Below the pieces are notes generated by a model. The model did not search any database and had not been told where the DNA came from. It saw nothing but the letters and a program-made list of their open reading frames with translations. A stretch of 64,000 nt of DNA from Nostoc carneum NIES-2107. Lineage in GTDB: Bacteria > Cyanobacteriota > Cyanobacteriia > Cyanobacteriales > Nostocaceae. Made by a program: the position numbers and the translations under genes. The stretch lies in the NCBI GenBank assembly GCA_002368155.1, contig AP018180.1:2699947-2763946 (forward strand), given 5' to 3'. Positions 28,447 to 37,438 of this stretch are shown one piece after another (position 1 is the first letter of the stretch; every line of letters starts with the position of its first letter).

Positions 28447-28608
28447 ATGAATAAGAAATGGGCTGTTAAACGCATCACAATTAATCTCACATCCAACGAA
28501 GCCGAGAAACTTGAACAATACTGCAATGTCACAGGTAGACCGGCTACTGATGTGATTCGGGAATTAATTCGCTCTTTAAAAACAGAAGCAACGGAGACAA
28601 ATAATTGA
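28447..28608 (+). CDS. Ribbon-helix-helix (CopG-like) small protein
   Basis: 53 residues, ATG to TGA. VKRITINL forms the N-terminal strand, followed by two helices (SNEAEKLEQYCNVTG and PATDVIRELIRSLKTE), the CopG/Arc ribbon-helix-helix pattern; such proteins dimerise and bind operator DNA, often as antitoxins or plasmid-type regulators. No partner toxin gene is adjacent. AAGGAG lies at 28415-28420, 14 bases before an in-frame TTG at 28435, which is an alternative start adding four residues. Confidence 0.65.
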   Translation: MNKKWAVKRITINLTSNEAEKLEQYCNVTGRPATDVIRELIRSLKTEATETNN

Positions 28609-28640
28609 GCAATTTAGCAAATACTGACTGGGCGGCGATC

Positions 28641-28763
28641 AATACAGTTCGGTTAAGGGGGGAAGGGAAACAGGGAAAAGGATTGAATTAACCCTTACCC
28701 CTTTTCCCATTCACCTTTTCCCAAATCACAAGAGAGATGCAAAATACTTATCCGAACCGTATT
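28641..28763. repeat. MITE-like element, family A (copy 2)
   Basis: Ends AATACAGTTCGGTTAA and, read inward from the right, AATACGGTTCGGATAA (14 of 16 match). The interior is purine-rich then pyrimidine-rich (GGGAAGGG... CCTTTTCCC), able to fold back on itself. No ORF. It sits directly behind the ribbon-helix-helix gene. Confidence 0.72.
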
Positions 28764-28834
28764 TGGGCAGCGATAATACCTGTTTAAATAAGAATTAGAT
28801 TTGATGCGAAATTATGCCATTTTAAAAAAAGAAC

Positions 28835-28946
28835 GCGACAGATGGGTAGGGGCACGGCACCGATAAGATAATTTGATATCTCAAAAGATTATGGATGCCG
28901 TGCCCTGACAAGAAATTTATCTGTCGCCAACCTTTTTTGAATTGAG
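28835..28946. repeat. Palindromic element related to family B (copy 3)
   Basis: GCGACAGAT (28836-28844) is inverted as ATCTGTCGC (28919-28927), enclosing GGGGCACGGCA and TGCCGTGCCC arms. The right end ATCTGTCGC...TTTTTTGAATTG parallels copy 1. The remaining sequence to 29274 shows no gene; it contains one HIP1 octamer. Confidence 0.6.
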
Positions 28947-29274
28947 ATTAATGGCTTAGCAAGGAAATAGGGAACAGCAACGCACGACTTTGCCAGAGGT
29001 GTATTACGAGTAGCGCTAAAGTACCCTACTGAGGTAAAAAATTGCTCTTGTATGAAATGACATCTTTTCGTGGATACATCCCAAGGGTTAGGGGGAGATT
29101 GCAAGCATCGCTGCTGAAGTTGCCAAAAAGCAGTAGTTTATTAAATTAAATGTAAATTTAGGTGCCAATACCGTGAAATTATCTCTGGGAAAGCGATCGC
29201 CAACTTTTCAAGTAATAACTTTTACAGGGTATAAGTATTACACTGTGAAATAATATATCCCACAAATAGGAAAT

Positions 29275-30225
29275 ATGGCTAAAATCATCGTTACAGGAGC
29301 AGCTGGATTTATTGGTTCTCATCTGGCAGAAGCATTACTCCAACAAGGTCAAGAAGTAATTGGTATTGATGAAGTTAATGATTACTATGACCCAATATTT
29401 AAGCGCAAAAATCTAGCACACTTACAAGTATTTCCTAACTTTACATTTATTGAAGAAGATATTCAGTTATTAGATTGGCCAGCACTACTTCAGGATGTGG
29501 AAGTAGTTTACCACCAAGCAGCGCAAGCAGGAGTTAGAGCTAGCTGGGGCAAAGGTTTCCGCGCTTATACCGAACGCAATCTTAATGCCACACAAGTTTT
29601 ACTAGAAGCTGCTAAAGATGCGAAAAACTTGCAAAGGCTAGTGTTTGCTTCTACATCCAGCGTCTATGGCGATGCAGAAACTCTACCCACCCACGAAGGA
29701 ATTCCGCCTCGGCCTGTTTCTCCTTATGGTATTACCAAGTTAGCAGCCGAGCGTTTGTGTGGGTTGTATCACAAAAACTTTGGCGTACCTTTTGTATCCT
29801 TACGCTATTTTACAGTTTACGGGCCGAGACAGCGCCCGGATATGGCATTCCACAAGTTTTTCAAAGCGACTTTAGCAGATGAAGCCATTCCCGTTTTTGG
29901 CGATGGACAGCAAACGCGAGACTTTACCTTCATTAATGACGCTGTCGCCGCCAATTTAGCCGCCGCTACTGCACCTAATGCGATTGGCGAAATATTCAAT
30001 ATTGGTGGTGGTAGCAGAGTAGTTTTAGCAGAAGTCTTAGCGACGATGGAAGAAATTATTGGCAAACCCATCAAAAGAAACCACATAGAAAAAGCAATGG
30101 GAGATGCGCGCCACACCGCCGCTGATGTATCTAAAGCGCGGGAAATTTTAGGATATCAGCCCAAAGTTTCCCTCAAAGAAGGTTTGACCCAAGAATGGCA
30201 TTGGATCAAGGCTTTGTATAGTTAA
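29275..30225 (+). CDS. NAD-dependent sugar epimerase/dehydratase (UDP-glucuronate 4-epimerase-like)
   Basis: 316 residues, ATG with AGGAAAT upstream. Extended SDR fold: NAD site VTGAAGFIGSH at 5-15, catalytic SPYGITK (YxxxK) near 148-154, and TSSVYG. The block DEVNDYYDPIFKRKNL resembles UDP-glucuronate 4-epimerases, which supply UDP-galacturonate. It lies beside the exopolysaccharide locus but on the opposite strand, so it is a separate transcription unit converging on the Wzc-like gene. Confidence 0.88.
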   Translation: MAKIIVTGAAGFIGSHLAEALLQQGQEVIGIDEVNDYYDPIFKRKNLAHLQVFPNFTFIEEDIQLLDWPALLQDVEVVYHQAAQAGVRASWGKGFRAYTERNLNATQVLLEAAKDAKNLQRLVFASTSSVYGDAETLPTHEGIPPRPVSPYGITKLAAERLCGLYHKNFGVPFVSLRYFTVYGPRQRPDMAFHKFFKATLADEAIPVFGDGQQTRDFTFINDAVAANLAAATAPNAIGEIFNIGGGSRVVLAEVLATMEEIIGKPIKRNHIEKAMGDARHTAADVSKAREILGYQPKVSLKEGLTQEWHWIKALYS

Positions 30226-30237
30226 AAGATAAAGGCG

Positions 30238-30290
30238 ATCGCAATTGCTGCAAATGAGATTCCAAATACAGCAATTGCGATCTCATTTGC
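30238..30290. repeat. Two interleaved inverted repeats between convergent genes
   Basis: ATCGCAATTGCTG (30238-30250) pairs with 30269-30281 (13 bp), and GCAAATGAGAT (30250-30260) pairs with 30280-30290 (11 bp). The arms alternate, so only one stem can form at a time. It lies just after the epimerase stop and probably acts as a bidirectional terminator. Confidence 0.6.
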
Positions 30291-30427
30291 TATAACTGCT
30301 TATAGTTTTATGCAATTAATTAAGCAAAACTTATTAATCTCAACAATTTGCAGGCGCACAACATTCTTGTGTCCTCAACCCACTGGTAATTTCCCCCCAG
30401 TCCCCAGTCCCCAGTCCCCAACCCCCA

Positions 30428-32602
30428 CTACCTCGCCACAGAATACTCTTGCTGCTGAGATTCCTGGTTGAAATAGTAGTAACTATGACTTTCGTTTTTG
30501 GGAATCACACCATTAACAACTTGTCCTAAGACATTCTGACCAGATTTTTCTAAAATTTCACAAGCGATCGCAGCATGGACAGAATCAACTACCCCAGGAC
30601 GAACGATAAATAAAACACCATCAGCCATTTGTCCCAAAGTGGCTGCATCGGCGGCGACATTTAATGAAGGCGCGTCAATAATCACAAAATCGTAATTGGT
30701 AGCATAACTTTGCATTAAGGAAGCCATACGTTTTGAGTCTAATAAAGATGCAGGTGAAGGCGGTACAACTCCCGCTGTCAACACATCTAAATTATCTGTA
30801 ACTTGTTTGATAGCTATGTCACTTTCAGCTTGTCCAATAATCACATGGCTTAAACCTTGACTATTAGTGAGTTCCCAAATTTTATGCTGAACTGGACAAT
30901 GTAAATCCCCATCTATGAGTAGAACTTGACGTTCTGTTTGTGCCATAGCTAGAGCTAAATTAGCTGCTACTGTTGACTTACCTTCTCCGGGAATGGAACT
31001 AGTAACCACAATAGTTTTTAACTCTTTATCAGCACTCATAAACTTCAAATTTGCGCGTAGCATTCGGTAGGCTTCGCTAATAGGAGAACGGGGATAATCT
31101 CTCACAACTAGCCTAGAAGGATAGATTTCTAAACTTTCCTGGCTATGATGATATGTTCTCGGCTCTTGAAAAAAGGGTATAACCCCTAACAAAGTTAATC
31201 CCAGTAATTCTTTAGCTTCATCAATTGTTTTAATTGATTTATCTTTGGCTTCTAAGATATACATATATGCTATCACCGCTAAAGTAGCTAATAAACCTGC
31301 GCTGACATATGCAATTAAAGGTGAAGATACAGGCTTATCAGGAACTTGAGCCTCAGATACTAAACTGGCATTACCTACATTTTGATTTTCGGCAATACGG
31401 CTTTCTTGCAACTTTTGTAGTAGCAATGAATATGTATTTTGTGATGCTTGAACTTTGCGTTCTAACTGTCGCTGTTGTTGCTCTAAACGCGGCAAAATAT
31501 TGAGCCGTTGCTTATATGCTGATTGTAAGTTAGATAAGGCTGTAACTTTGCTGACTAAACCCAGACGATTTGACTCTAATTTTACCAAATCTCCAGCCAG
31601 TTGTTGTTTAAGCGCTCCATTTTGAAAATTGCTATTATCTTGTGGTTGTGTTGTGCCTACAGCCTGTTTAATGCGCTGGTTTAATATTGATTTTAAAGCT
31701 TTTTGTTTGTTTACTAAACTGATGATTTCTGGGTGATCGTCTTGCAACACAGTACGTCTTGCAGCTAGTTGCGATTCTAGTTGCTGAACTTCTTTAAGAA
31801 TATCTTGCACTCCAGCAGTTTGGCTGACGTTAGTTGCAGCTACAGCCTGTTGTGATGTCATGTTTAATTGCTTACGGAGTGATTCAGACTGTGAGTTGAT
31901 ATCGGCAATTTGAGATTGAGATTCACCTATTTGCCTTTGAAATTCTGTAACTAATTCGATTGATTTACTGGCTTCTTCTTCTAAAGAAACGACTTTATTT
32001 TTTTCCTTGAATCTTGCTAGTTCAGCTTCGGCATTACTGACAATTGATTCGGCAGTCGGTAATTGCATAGTAATAAACTTGCGGGCGGCGGCAGCTTCTT
32101 TGCGTCGGGAAGATACATTATGATCTAAATAGGCGCGCATCACTGTATTCACAACTTCTGCGGCAACTTCTGGGTCTATATCTCGATAGGAAATTTGGAT
32201 GACATCCGCTCCCTTAATATCTTTCACTGTAAAATTCTTCAAGAATTCCCGTGGTTTTAAGGGTTGACCAAGGTCATTTTTCAAGTCAAGTTCAGTGATA
32301 GTTTGTTGCACTAAAGGAATAGAACGGATAATTTCTGCTTCTGTATTTAAAGGATTAGTTTTATCGTCCTGTGTCACTGCTTCTAGTTTGCCCAATTCTG
32401 GTGCTACTCCGGTCATAGTAGAAATGGTATTTGACCTTTGAAACATCAGTTTACCCTCTGCCTCATAAGCAGGTTTTTGGAAATGTGAAGCTAGCAGAGT
32501 TAGAAAAATTACTGGAAAAAAAACTCCTAAACTAGGGTACCAGCGGCGCTGGATAATTTGCCAATATTTATCAAATGAGGATGCAGATTCGATTGTATGC
32601 AT
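30428..32602 (-). CDS. Wzc-like polysaccharide co-polymerase / BY-kinase
   Basis: 724 residues. N-terminal Wzz domain with a membrane segment at ~20-40 and a second at ~430-450 (SPLIAYVSAGLLATLAVIAYMYI), separated by a long periplasmic coiled coil. The cytoplasmic ATPase follows: Walker A PGEGKST near 539, Walker A' LLIDGD near 563, Walker B VIIDAP near 640. The tail ends SHSYYYF...YSVAR, a tyrosine cluster suited to autophosphorylation. Wzc proteins control chain length and export of Wzy-dependent polysaccharide with an outer-membrane channel, which is not in this window. It is the last gene of the minus-strand locus. Confidence 0.92.
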   Translation of the reverse strand: MHTIESASSFDKYWQIIQRRWYPSLGVFFPVIFLTLLASHFQKPAYEAEGKLMFQRSNTISTMTGVAPELGKLEAVTQDDKTNPLNTEAEIIRSIPLVQQTITELDLKNDLGQPLKPREFLKNFTVKDIKGADVIQISYRDIDPEVAAEVVNTVMRAYLDHNVSSRRKEAAAARKFITMQLPTAESIVSNAEAELARFKEKNKVVSLEEEASKSIELVTEFQRQIGESQSQIADINSQSESLRKQLNMTSQQAVAATNVSQTAGVQDILKEVQQLESQLAARRTVLQDDHPEIISLVNKQKALKSILNQRIKQAVGTTQPQDNSNFQNGALKQQLAGDLVKLESNRLGLVSKVTALSNLQSAYKQRLNILPRLEQQQRQLERKVQASQNTYSLLLQKLQESRIAENQNVGNASLVSEAQVPDKPVSSPLIAYVSAGLLATLAVIAYMYILEAKDKSIKTIDEAKELLGLTLLGVIPFFQEPRTYHHSQESLEIYPSRLVVRDYPRSPISEAYRMLRANLKFMSADKELKTIVVTSSIPGEGKSTVAANLALAMAQTERQVLLIDGDLHCPVQHKIWELTNSQGLSHVIIGQAESDIAIKQVTDNLDVLTAGVVPPSPASLLDSKRMASLMQSYATNYDFVIIDAPSLNVAADAATLGQMADGVLFIVRPGVVDSVHAAIACEILEKSGQNVLGQVVNGVIPKNESHSYYYFNQESQQQEYSVAR

Positions 32603-32717
32603 AACGGTTTTTGTTTTTATAATAAACAGATTTGATTAATTACTAATTCTTAATTTGTAATTCGTAATTAAAAATTCCTCGTAGCGATCAGATTTTTTTA
32701 ATAGAAAGCCTTTGAGG

Positions 32718-33884
32718 TTAACAAGATGAAAAATGATTTTTTAAATTAGTTGTAGAATTTTGATGGTGAATTGTGGCGATCGCACTGACTACCCGTTCTA
32801 AATCTGCGTTGGTTAAATTGGAACCTGAAGGTAAACAAAGACCTCTGGTAAATAAATCTTCGGACACCGCACCACCGATACATTCACAGTCAGCAAATAC
32901 AGGCTGTAGATGCAAAGGCTTCCATACAGGACGGGATTCAATTTGCTGTTCTGCAAGGGCGAGGCGGATTTGTTCTCGATCTGCACCAAAGGCTTGGGGG
33001 TCGATTGTCAAGCAAGTAAGCCAGCGAGTCGCTTGACCAAAACCCACTTCTGGCATAAATTCGATTCCTGGTAGCTTTGCTAAAGCTTTTTGATAGATTT
33101 TAAAGTTGCGTCTGCGGGCTGTAACTCGTTCAGATAAAACCTGCAACTGTCCCCGCCCAATTCCCGCCAAAACGTTGCTGAGACGATAATTGTAACCGAT
33201 TTCTGAATGTTGGTAATGGGGAGCGCGATCGCGGGCTTGGGTAGCCAAAAATCTTGCTTTCTCTATCAGTTGGGAATCATGAGAGACTAACATCCCACCG
33301 CCAGAAGTGGTAATAATTTTATTGCCGTTAAAGGAAAAAATACCGATGCGTCCGAAACTTCCAGTGGCACGTCCCTTATAAGTAGCACCTAAAGATTCGG
33401 CTGCGTCTTCAATTAAGGGTATGCCAAAATGATTGCAAGCTTCTAAAATGGGGTCAATATCTGCACTTTGACCATATAGGTGAACCACAATCACAGCTTT
33501 AGGTAAATTACCAATTCTGGCGCGGCGTTCCAACGTTCCCCATAATAAATCGGGATTCATATTCCAAGAAATGCGATCGCAGTCAATAAAAACTGGCTTT
33601 GCACCTAAATAAGTAATGGGGTTCGCTGTAGCCGCAAACGTCAAAGTAGAACAAAAAACTTCATCCCCAGGCTGTACCCCCACCAATCGCAAAGCCAAAT
33701 GAATCGCCGCTGTTCCCGAACTCACAGCCGCAGCATAAGGCGCACCTATGACTTGACAAAATTCCTGTTCAAAAGCATCAATATGCGGCCCTACTGGCGC
33801 AATCCAGTTAGTTGCAAATGCTTCTTTGACGAATTCTAACTCGCGATCGCCCATGTGAGGCGGTGACAGGAGAATTGGTTTCAT
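32718..33884 (-). CDS. DegT/DnrJ/EryC1 PLP-dependent sugar aminotransferase
   Basis: 388 residues from ATG 33884. The longer open frame adds 49 residues (IPNPQSPIPSPQSP type) that are only translated heptanucleotide repeats, so I excluded them. Signature features: VSSGTAAIHLAL, LIEDAAESLGATYKGR, and the PLP lysine in FSFNGNKIITTSGGG. Such enzymes transaminate 4-keto-6-deoxy nucleotide sugars; paired with the FlaA1/PglF-like dehydratase at 51271 this gives a bacillosamine/viosamine-type amino sugar precursor (inference). The start region MKPILLSPPHMGDREL is typical of the PglE-like branch. Confidence 0.9.
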   Translation of the reverse strand: MKPILLSPPHMGDRELEFVKEAFATNWIAPVGPHIDAFEQEFCQVIGAPYAAAVSSGTAAIHLALRLVGVQPGDEVFCSTLTFAATANPITYLGAKPVFIDCDRISWNMNPDLLWGTLERRARIGNLPKAVIVVHLYGQSADIDPILEACNHFGIPLIEDAAESLGATYKGRATGSFGRIGIFSFNGNKIITTSGGGMLVSHDSQLIEKARFLATQARDRAPHYQHSEIGYNYRLSNVLAGIGRGQLQVLSERVTARRRNFKIYQKALAKLPGIEFMPEVGFGQATRWLTCLTIDPQAFGADREQIRLALAEQQIESRPVWKPLHLQPVFADCECIGGAVSEDLFTRGLCLPSGSNLTNADLERVVSAIATIHHQNSTTNLKNHFSSC

Positions 33885-33886
33885 AG

Positions 33887-34020
33887 TTGGGGATTGGGGA
33901 CTGGGGAACTCGGGGCCCCCTCTGGGGATAAGGGGTAATGGGGATTGGGGACTGGGGATTGGGGACTGGGGATTGGGGATTAGGGACTTGGTATTGGGGA
34001 TTAATAAAAAGTCACAATTA
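33887..34020. repeat. STRR heptanucleotide repeat tract
   Basis: Many units of GGGGATT and GGGGACT, interrupted by a ~45-bp stretch around GGGGCCCCCTCTGGGG that recurs unchanged near 57030. Such tracts are known from heterocystous cyanobacteria. Its translation creates a false N-terminal extension of the aminotransferase. A shorter tract lies at ~30390-30425. Confidence 0.85.
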
Positions 34021-34046
34021 CCAATTACCAATTACCAATTACCAAA

Positions 34047-34826
34047 CTATTTAGTACAAACAAAATACAGCATTCCCTGATTTGGTTCTTGGAGAAAATC
34101 TTCTAAGTAAGTCGATAATTTGCCTTGATTTATTTGAAAATCTGAACCCATTGCAACTATCTCAAAACTTGCTGCTTTGATAATTTGATATGCTTCTTCA
34201 ACTCGATACCAATATAAATAGGGTGGTTGATCGAGTAGCGATTGCAAGTTAGTATTTCCTGCATACTTCAATTGGGGTAGATATTGTATTGAGCGATTGA
34301 CATGAGTAAGCCTCCTTAATAAGCGTAAATAGGCTAAATAAGGTGAGTAAAATGGACTTTTAGCTCTACTATCAAAATTCAACAATGAAAATATTGCTGT
34401 GCCGCCTGGTTTTAAAATCCGATATGCCTCTTTAAAAGCATTAAATCTACCAGCTTCATCTTCAATATTACAAAGTACTTGTTGCAAATAAATTAATTGC
34501 TCGAATTCATTATCGCCATAACTTAACGATACCGCATCCTCAACAGCAAAATTAATGCTACTAGTAATATCTCTTCGTTTCGCTATCTCAATAAATTCAG
34601 GCACATAATCGAAAGCATATAGATTGGTGAATCCTCCCTCTCTCATACATGAAATTATCCTGCCTCCGCCTGTACCAGCCTCTAATGTTTTCAAACTTTC
34701 ATCTAAATAGGTGGCTATCAAAAATTTATCATAAGAAGATAATGAATATTCCTTATATGCCCAAAAGTTAAATTCTACCGTGCTATACATTTCTTTTGGG
34801 CTATATATTTTAACTGCACTAGCCAT
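34047..34826 (-). CDS. SAM-dependent methyltransferase, class I
   Basis: 259 residues from ATG 34826, chosen because AGGAG lies six bases upstream; the open frame runs eleven codons further. SAM-binding motif I LEAGTGGGRIISCM, acidic post-I region LYAFDYVPEFIEIAK, motif II/III VEDAVSLSYGDNEFEQLIYLQQVLCNIED and RILKPGGTAIF. It probably methylates a sugar or another building block of the surface glycan; the substrate is not visible. The element upstream (34865-34995) separates it from the FemAB-like gene. Confidence 0.85.
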   Translation of the reverse strand: MASAVKIYSPKEMYSTVEFNFWAYKEYSLSSYDKFLIATYLDESLKTLEAGTGGGRIISCMREGGFTNLYAFDYVPEFIEIAKRRDITSSINFAVEDAVSLSYGDNEFEQLIYLQQVLCNIEDEAGRFNAFKEAYRILKPGGTAIFSLLNFDSRAKSPFYSPYLAYLRLLRRLTHVNRSIQYLPQLKYAGNTNLQSLLDQPPYLYWYRVEEAYQIIKAASFEIVAMGSDFQINQGKLSTYLEDFLQEPNQGMLYFVCTK

Positions 34827-34864
34827 GATAAACTCCTGGTATTTCTGGTAATCAATCACTATGT

Positions 34865-34995
34865 AATACTTGTCGGTTAAGGGGAAAAAGGGGAATGGTT
34901 CAAGGGAAAGAAAAAACCTTTAACTCTTAACCCTTAACCCTTAACCTTTTCCCCAAAAGCAATTTTGAGTTCAAAATGCTTAACCGAGTAGTATT
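34865..34995. repeat. MITE-like element, family A (copy 3)
   Basis: Ends AATACTTGTCGGTTAA and, inward from the right, AATACTACTCGGTTAA (14 of 16). The interior is GGGGAAAAAGGGG-type then AACCCTTAACCC-type. It shares GAGTTCAAAATGCTTAA with copy 1, near its right end. It lies between two genes of the exopolysaccharide locus. Confidence 0.75.
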
Positions 34996-35001
34996 GAATC
35001 A

Positions 35002-36087
35002 CTATATTTCCTGATAACGATATGCAGGAAAAAAGTGAGAGTTGAGTATAGTTTTAAAATCAAGATTTAAAGCCTTCGCCTGTAAGTCCACCAATGCAAA
35101 ATATTTTTCTTCATCGAGAATTAGCCGTATTGTTAAAAAGTTATGCCGGAGTTTAGAAAAACTCGCTTTGAAATTATAAAGATTTGTTGTTGCACCTCCT
35201 AATCCACCTCCTAAATGAAAAATATGATTACCGCGGTTTTTAGCCCAAAATCGAACATAATTAATTTCTAAGGAACCTGGAGAGAGAGTAATAAACTGAC
35301 TACTAGTTCCTCTAAAAACACTTTGTACTATGCCACCATATTCTGTGTATAGCCCAGCAGAGGCTATTTGATTATCAATTTCAACGATACATAAATGCAA
35401 TTTTTCCTTCAAAACATCTTTCATTTTTTTAAAATATTGAGCGTTAAAAGAATAGTAAATTTTTGCTGCTGTAACTCGCTGCATCGTTTCTTGATAAATT
35501 GCTGTAAAATTATCAAGATATTCATCAAAATTTACCATTCTAGCTGTCAATCCCACTTGCACACAGTAGTTAATTTTCTTGCGGCGATCGCGCTTGGTTT
35601 GATTCCAGATTTGTTCTTCAGAAAGATGCAAGTTAATATATACGGTCTTACCGTTAAATGTTAAAATATTCTGATTCTGCAGAACCTCATTTAAATTATG
35701 ATTGATAATCGGATGCAGGCGAAAAAAAGCTGAACATACACCCTTATCTTTTAAGACCATATTTAACTTTTTAATAGCAGTCTCTACAAAATCTGGTGTA
35801 ATCTTAGCTGCGTCACTTAATAAAATACCTGGATAGCCATAAGGTGAAACTATATCAATACTTTCTATGGGTATTGATGTTTCTACCCCTAAATCATCAC
35901 AATTACGTAGCAAATAAGGCGCAAATAAAATTTTGTCATCTTCAGATATTAAGATTGCTTCGGCAACAGCCTGATTCCTCATTGCTTCCAATGCAAAATA
36001 TTCAGGAATTTGATAAAAGTCATGTTTGATATTTTGCAATATTTCTCGCCAATAATTGCTTCCTAAATCAATTACCTGAATATTCAT
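35002..36087 (-). CDS. FemAB/GNAT-like acyl- or aminoacyltransferase, paralogue 1
   Basis: 361 residues, ATG with GAGGA upstream. The pattern YQIPEYFALEAMRNQAVAEAILI... LFAPYLLR at the N-terminus and the C-terminal GSLEINYVRFWAKNRGNHIFHLGGGLGG...LYNFKASFSKLRHNFLTIRL match GNAT-fold proteins of the FemAB/BioF2-like type. In polysaccharide loci such proteins may attach amino acids or acyl groups to amino sugars. About 40-50% identical by eye to the gene at 37439, so the two arose by duplication and now flank a WbpG-like gene. Confidence 0.75.
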   Translation of the reverse strand: MNIQVIDLGSNYWREILQNIKHDFYQIPEYFALEAMRNQAVAEAILISEDDKILFAPYLLRNCDDLGVETSIPIESIDIVSPYGYPGILLSDAAKITPDFVETAIKKLNMVLKDKGVCSAFFRLHPIINHNLNEVLQNQNILTFNGKTVYINLHLSEEQIWNQTKRDRRKKINYCVQVGLTARMVNFDEYLDNFTAIYQETMQRVTAAKIYYSFNAQYFKKMKDVLKEKLHLCIVEIDNQIASAGLYTEYGGIVQSVFRGTSSQFITLSPGSLEINYVRFWAKNRGNHIFHLGGGLGGATTNLYNFKASFSKLRHNFLTIRLILDEEKYFALVDLQAKALNLDFKTILNSHFFPAYRYQEI

Positions 36088-36127
36088 AAATCCTCAGATT
36101 CAAGTAAATTAAAGAATTTTGATTACC

Positions 36128-36179
36128 GTAGGCTAACGCACCTGCAATTTTCACGGTGCGTTGCCCAAAAATACCCTAC
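36128..36179. repeat. Palindromic element with TAACGCACC arms
   Basis: GTAGG...CCTAC outer ends with TAACGCACC (36134-36142) opposed to GGTGCGTT (36155-36162). Same arms as 23477-23503. It overlaps the last codon of the PP-loop gene. Confidence 0.5.
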
Positions 36180-37246
36180 TTTCTCTGGTTAATTTCTTCT
36201 AGCTTCTTGTTAACTAACTTCTCAAGAGTTTCTGTATTATCTTTCACATCAGAGAGTTGGTGTTGAGCTTCTTCTTTATCCAAGAAACCAGTAATAACTT
36301 CTCGCGAAAGCAACTGTAACTCTGGATGATAGCCTAATCTTTGACTAACTTGGTATTCTACTAATCCTGGCAGGATGCAATTAGTACTATTACCATGAAT
36401 TTTTACTGTTGACCAACCAAAGTCATCGAGAATTCTATAAATATCCTTTTCCGTTAATTGCAACACAAATGGCAGAGAAAATATTTGTATTTTCATGCCT
36501 GTCGCTGCATTTGTTACCCACTTTGTAGAACGTACTTCTGGTTCTATCCAGTGCCACCAGTTACGCCCCATAATTATGCGATTGATACGATGTTTTACAC
36601 AATAATCTTGAATTTCTTTGTAAAACATATCTCCGCACTTGTAGCATGGATAACCATTTTTAAAGTTATTATCCATCATGTCTTTTACATAAGGTGCTAG
36701 GTCAATATTTAATACAACTAATTCCACTCCTAATTTGTCGCACAACTTCTGACCATTTTCAATTACCTGCTCAGGAATAAATCCATTCTGGACTAAAACA
36801 GCAGTTACATTTAACCCAAATTTTTGCCGTGCTGTAATCAGAGAAACTGCGCTATCTTTACCACCGGAAAAACCCACAACTGCATCAATCTTGGCACCCT
36901 CTTCTCGGGGAGTATGCAAAAATGTTTGTAATTCGCTATCCAGAATTTCTTGTTTAAAATTCTTTTTGTAAGTCATACACATATTACAAACACCATCAGA
37001 GCCGATATAGATGTTTGGTATCCGCGTATCGAATAAACATTCCTGACATTCTACAGGCTTAATAAAAGGATTCTTACCTGTATTTACCCAAGTTTTAATT
37101 TGATTTTGTAAATGTATTCTCCGCGCGCGAAGATTATAGTTAATGCCGTTAATGGAAACTTTGCACTTATATGGCGAATAATCTTCCCGGAGGAACTGAG
37201 GAAGTAGAAAATCGAAACTTTGTAATAAAGTATTTGCTTGGCTCAT
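36176..37246 (-). CDS. WbpG-like PP-loop N-acetyl sugar amidotransferase
   Basis: 356 residues, GAGGT upstream of the ATG. Two CxxC pairs (ECQECLFDTR and CNMCMTYKKNF, ~63-92) form a zinc site, followed by the ATP-pyrophosphatase P-loop VVGFSGGKDSAVSL near 122-135. YPCYKCGDMFYKEI is another conserved Cys pair. WbpG/PseA-type enzymes use ammonia to convert an N-acetyl group to an amidino group on a sugar, normally with HisH- and HisF-like partners (WbpH-type). No such partner is encoded in the window. Neighbours are two FemAB-like genes. Confidence 0.85.
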   Translation of the reverse strand: MSQANTLLQSFDFLLPQFLREDYSPYKCKVSINGINYNLRARRIHLQNQIKTWVNTGKNPFIKPVECQECLFDTRIPNIYIGSDGVCNMCMTYKKNFKQEILDSELQTFLHTPREEGAKIDAVVGFSGGKDSAVSLITARQKFGLNVTAVLVQNGFIPEQVIENGQKLCDKLGVELVVLNIDLAPYVKDMMDNNFKNGYPCYKCGDMFYKEIQDYCVKHRINRIIMGRNWWHWIEPEVRSTKWVTNAATGMKIQIFSLPFVLQLTEKDIYRILDDFGWSTVKIHGNSTNCILPGLVEYQVSQRLGYHPELQLLSREVITGFLDKEEAQHQLSDVKDNTETLEKLVNKKLEEINQRK

Positions 37247-37438
37247 AAATACCTCGGATTCTCAAAATATTTTTGATGAAAATTCTTGCCCAAGCTGGTA
37301 TTAAAAATTAGCGAAATTGAAATCTTATTTGATATATGGATAAAGGAAACAAGACTTCTGGAGAATTGCTAAATTTCGTACTAACGATGATTTCCAGTGT
37401 TAGCAAAGTCATTTACTCTTGACTCTTGACTCTATCCA

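Noticed and set aside
28889-29104. 71-aa minus-strand ORF
   Set aside because: Overlaps a palindromic element and has no coding character.
33885-34031. 49-residue N-terminal extension of the DegT aminotransferase
   Set aside because: It is translated STRR repeat (IPNPQSP-type), and the normal family start MKPILLSPPHMG follows it.
12886-34995. CRISPR array interpretation of the dispersed repeats
   Set aside because: Copies are far apart, palindromic and in both orientations, without regular spacers; no cas genes are present.
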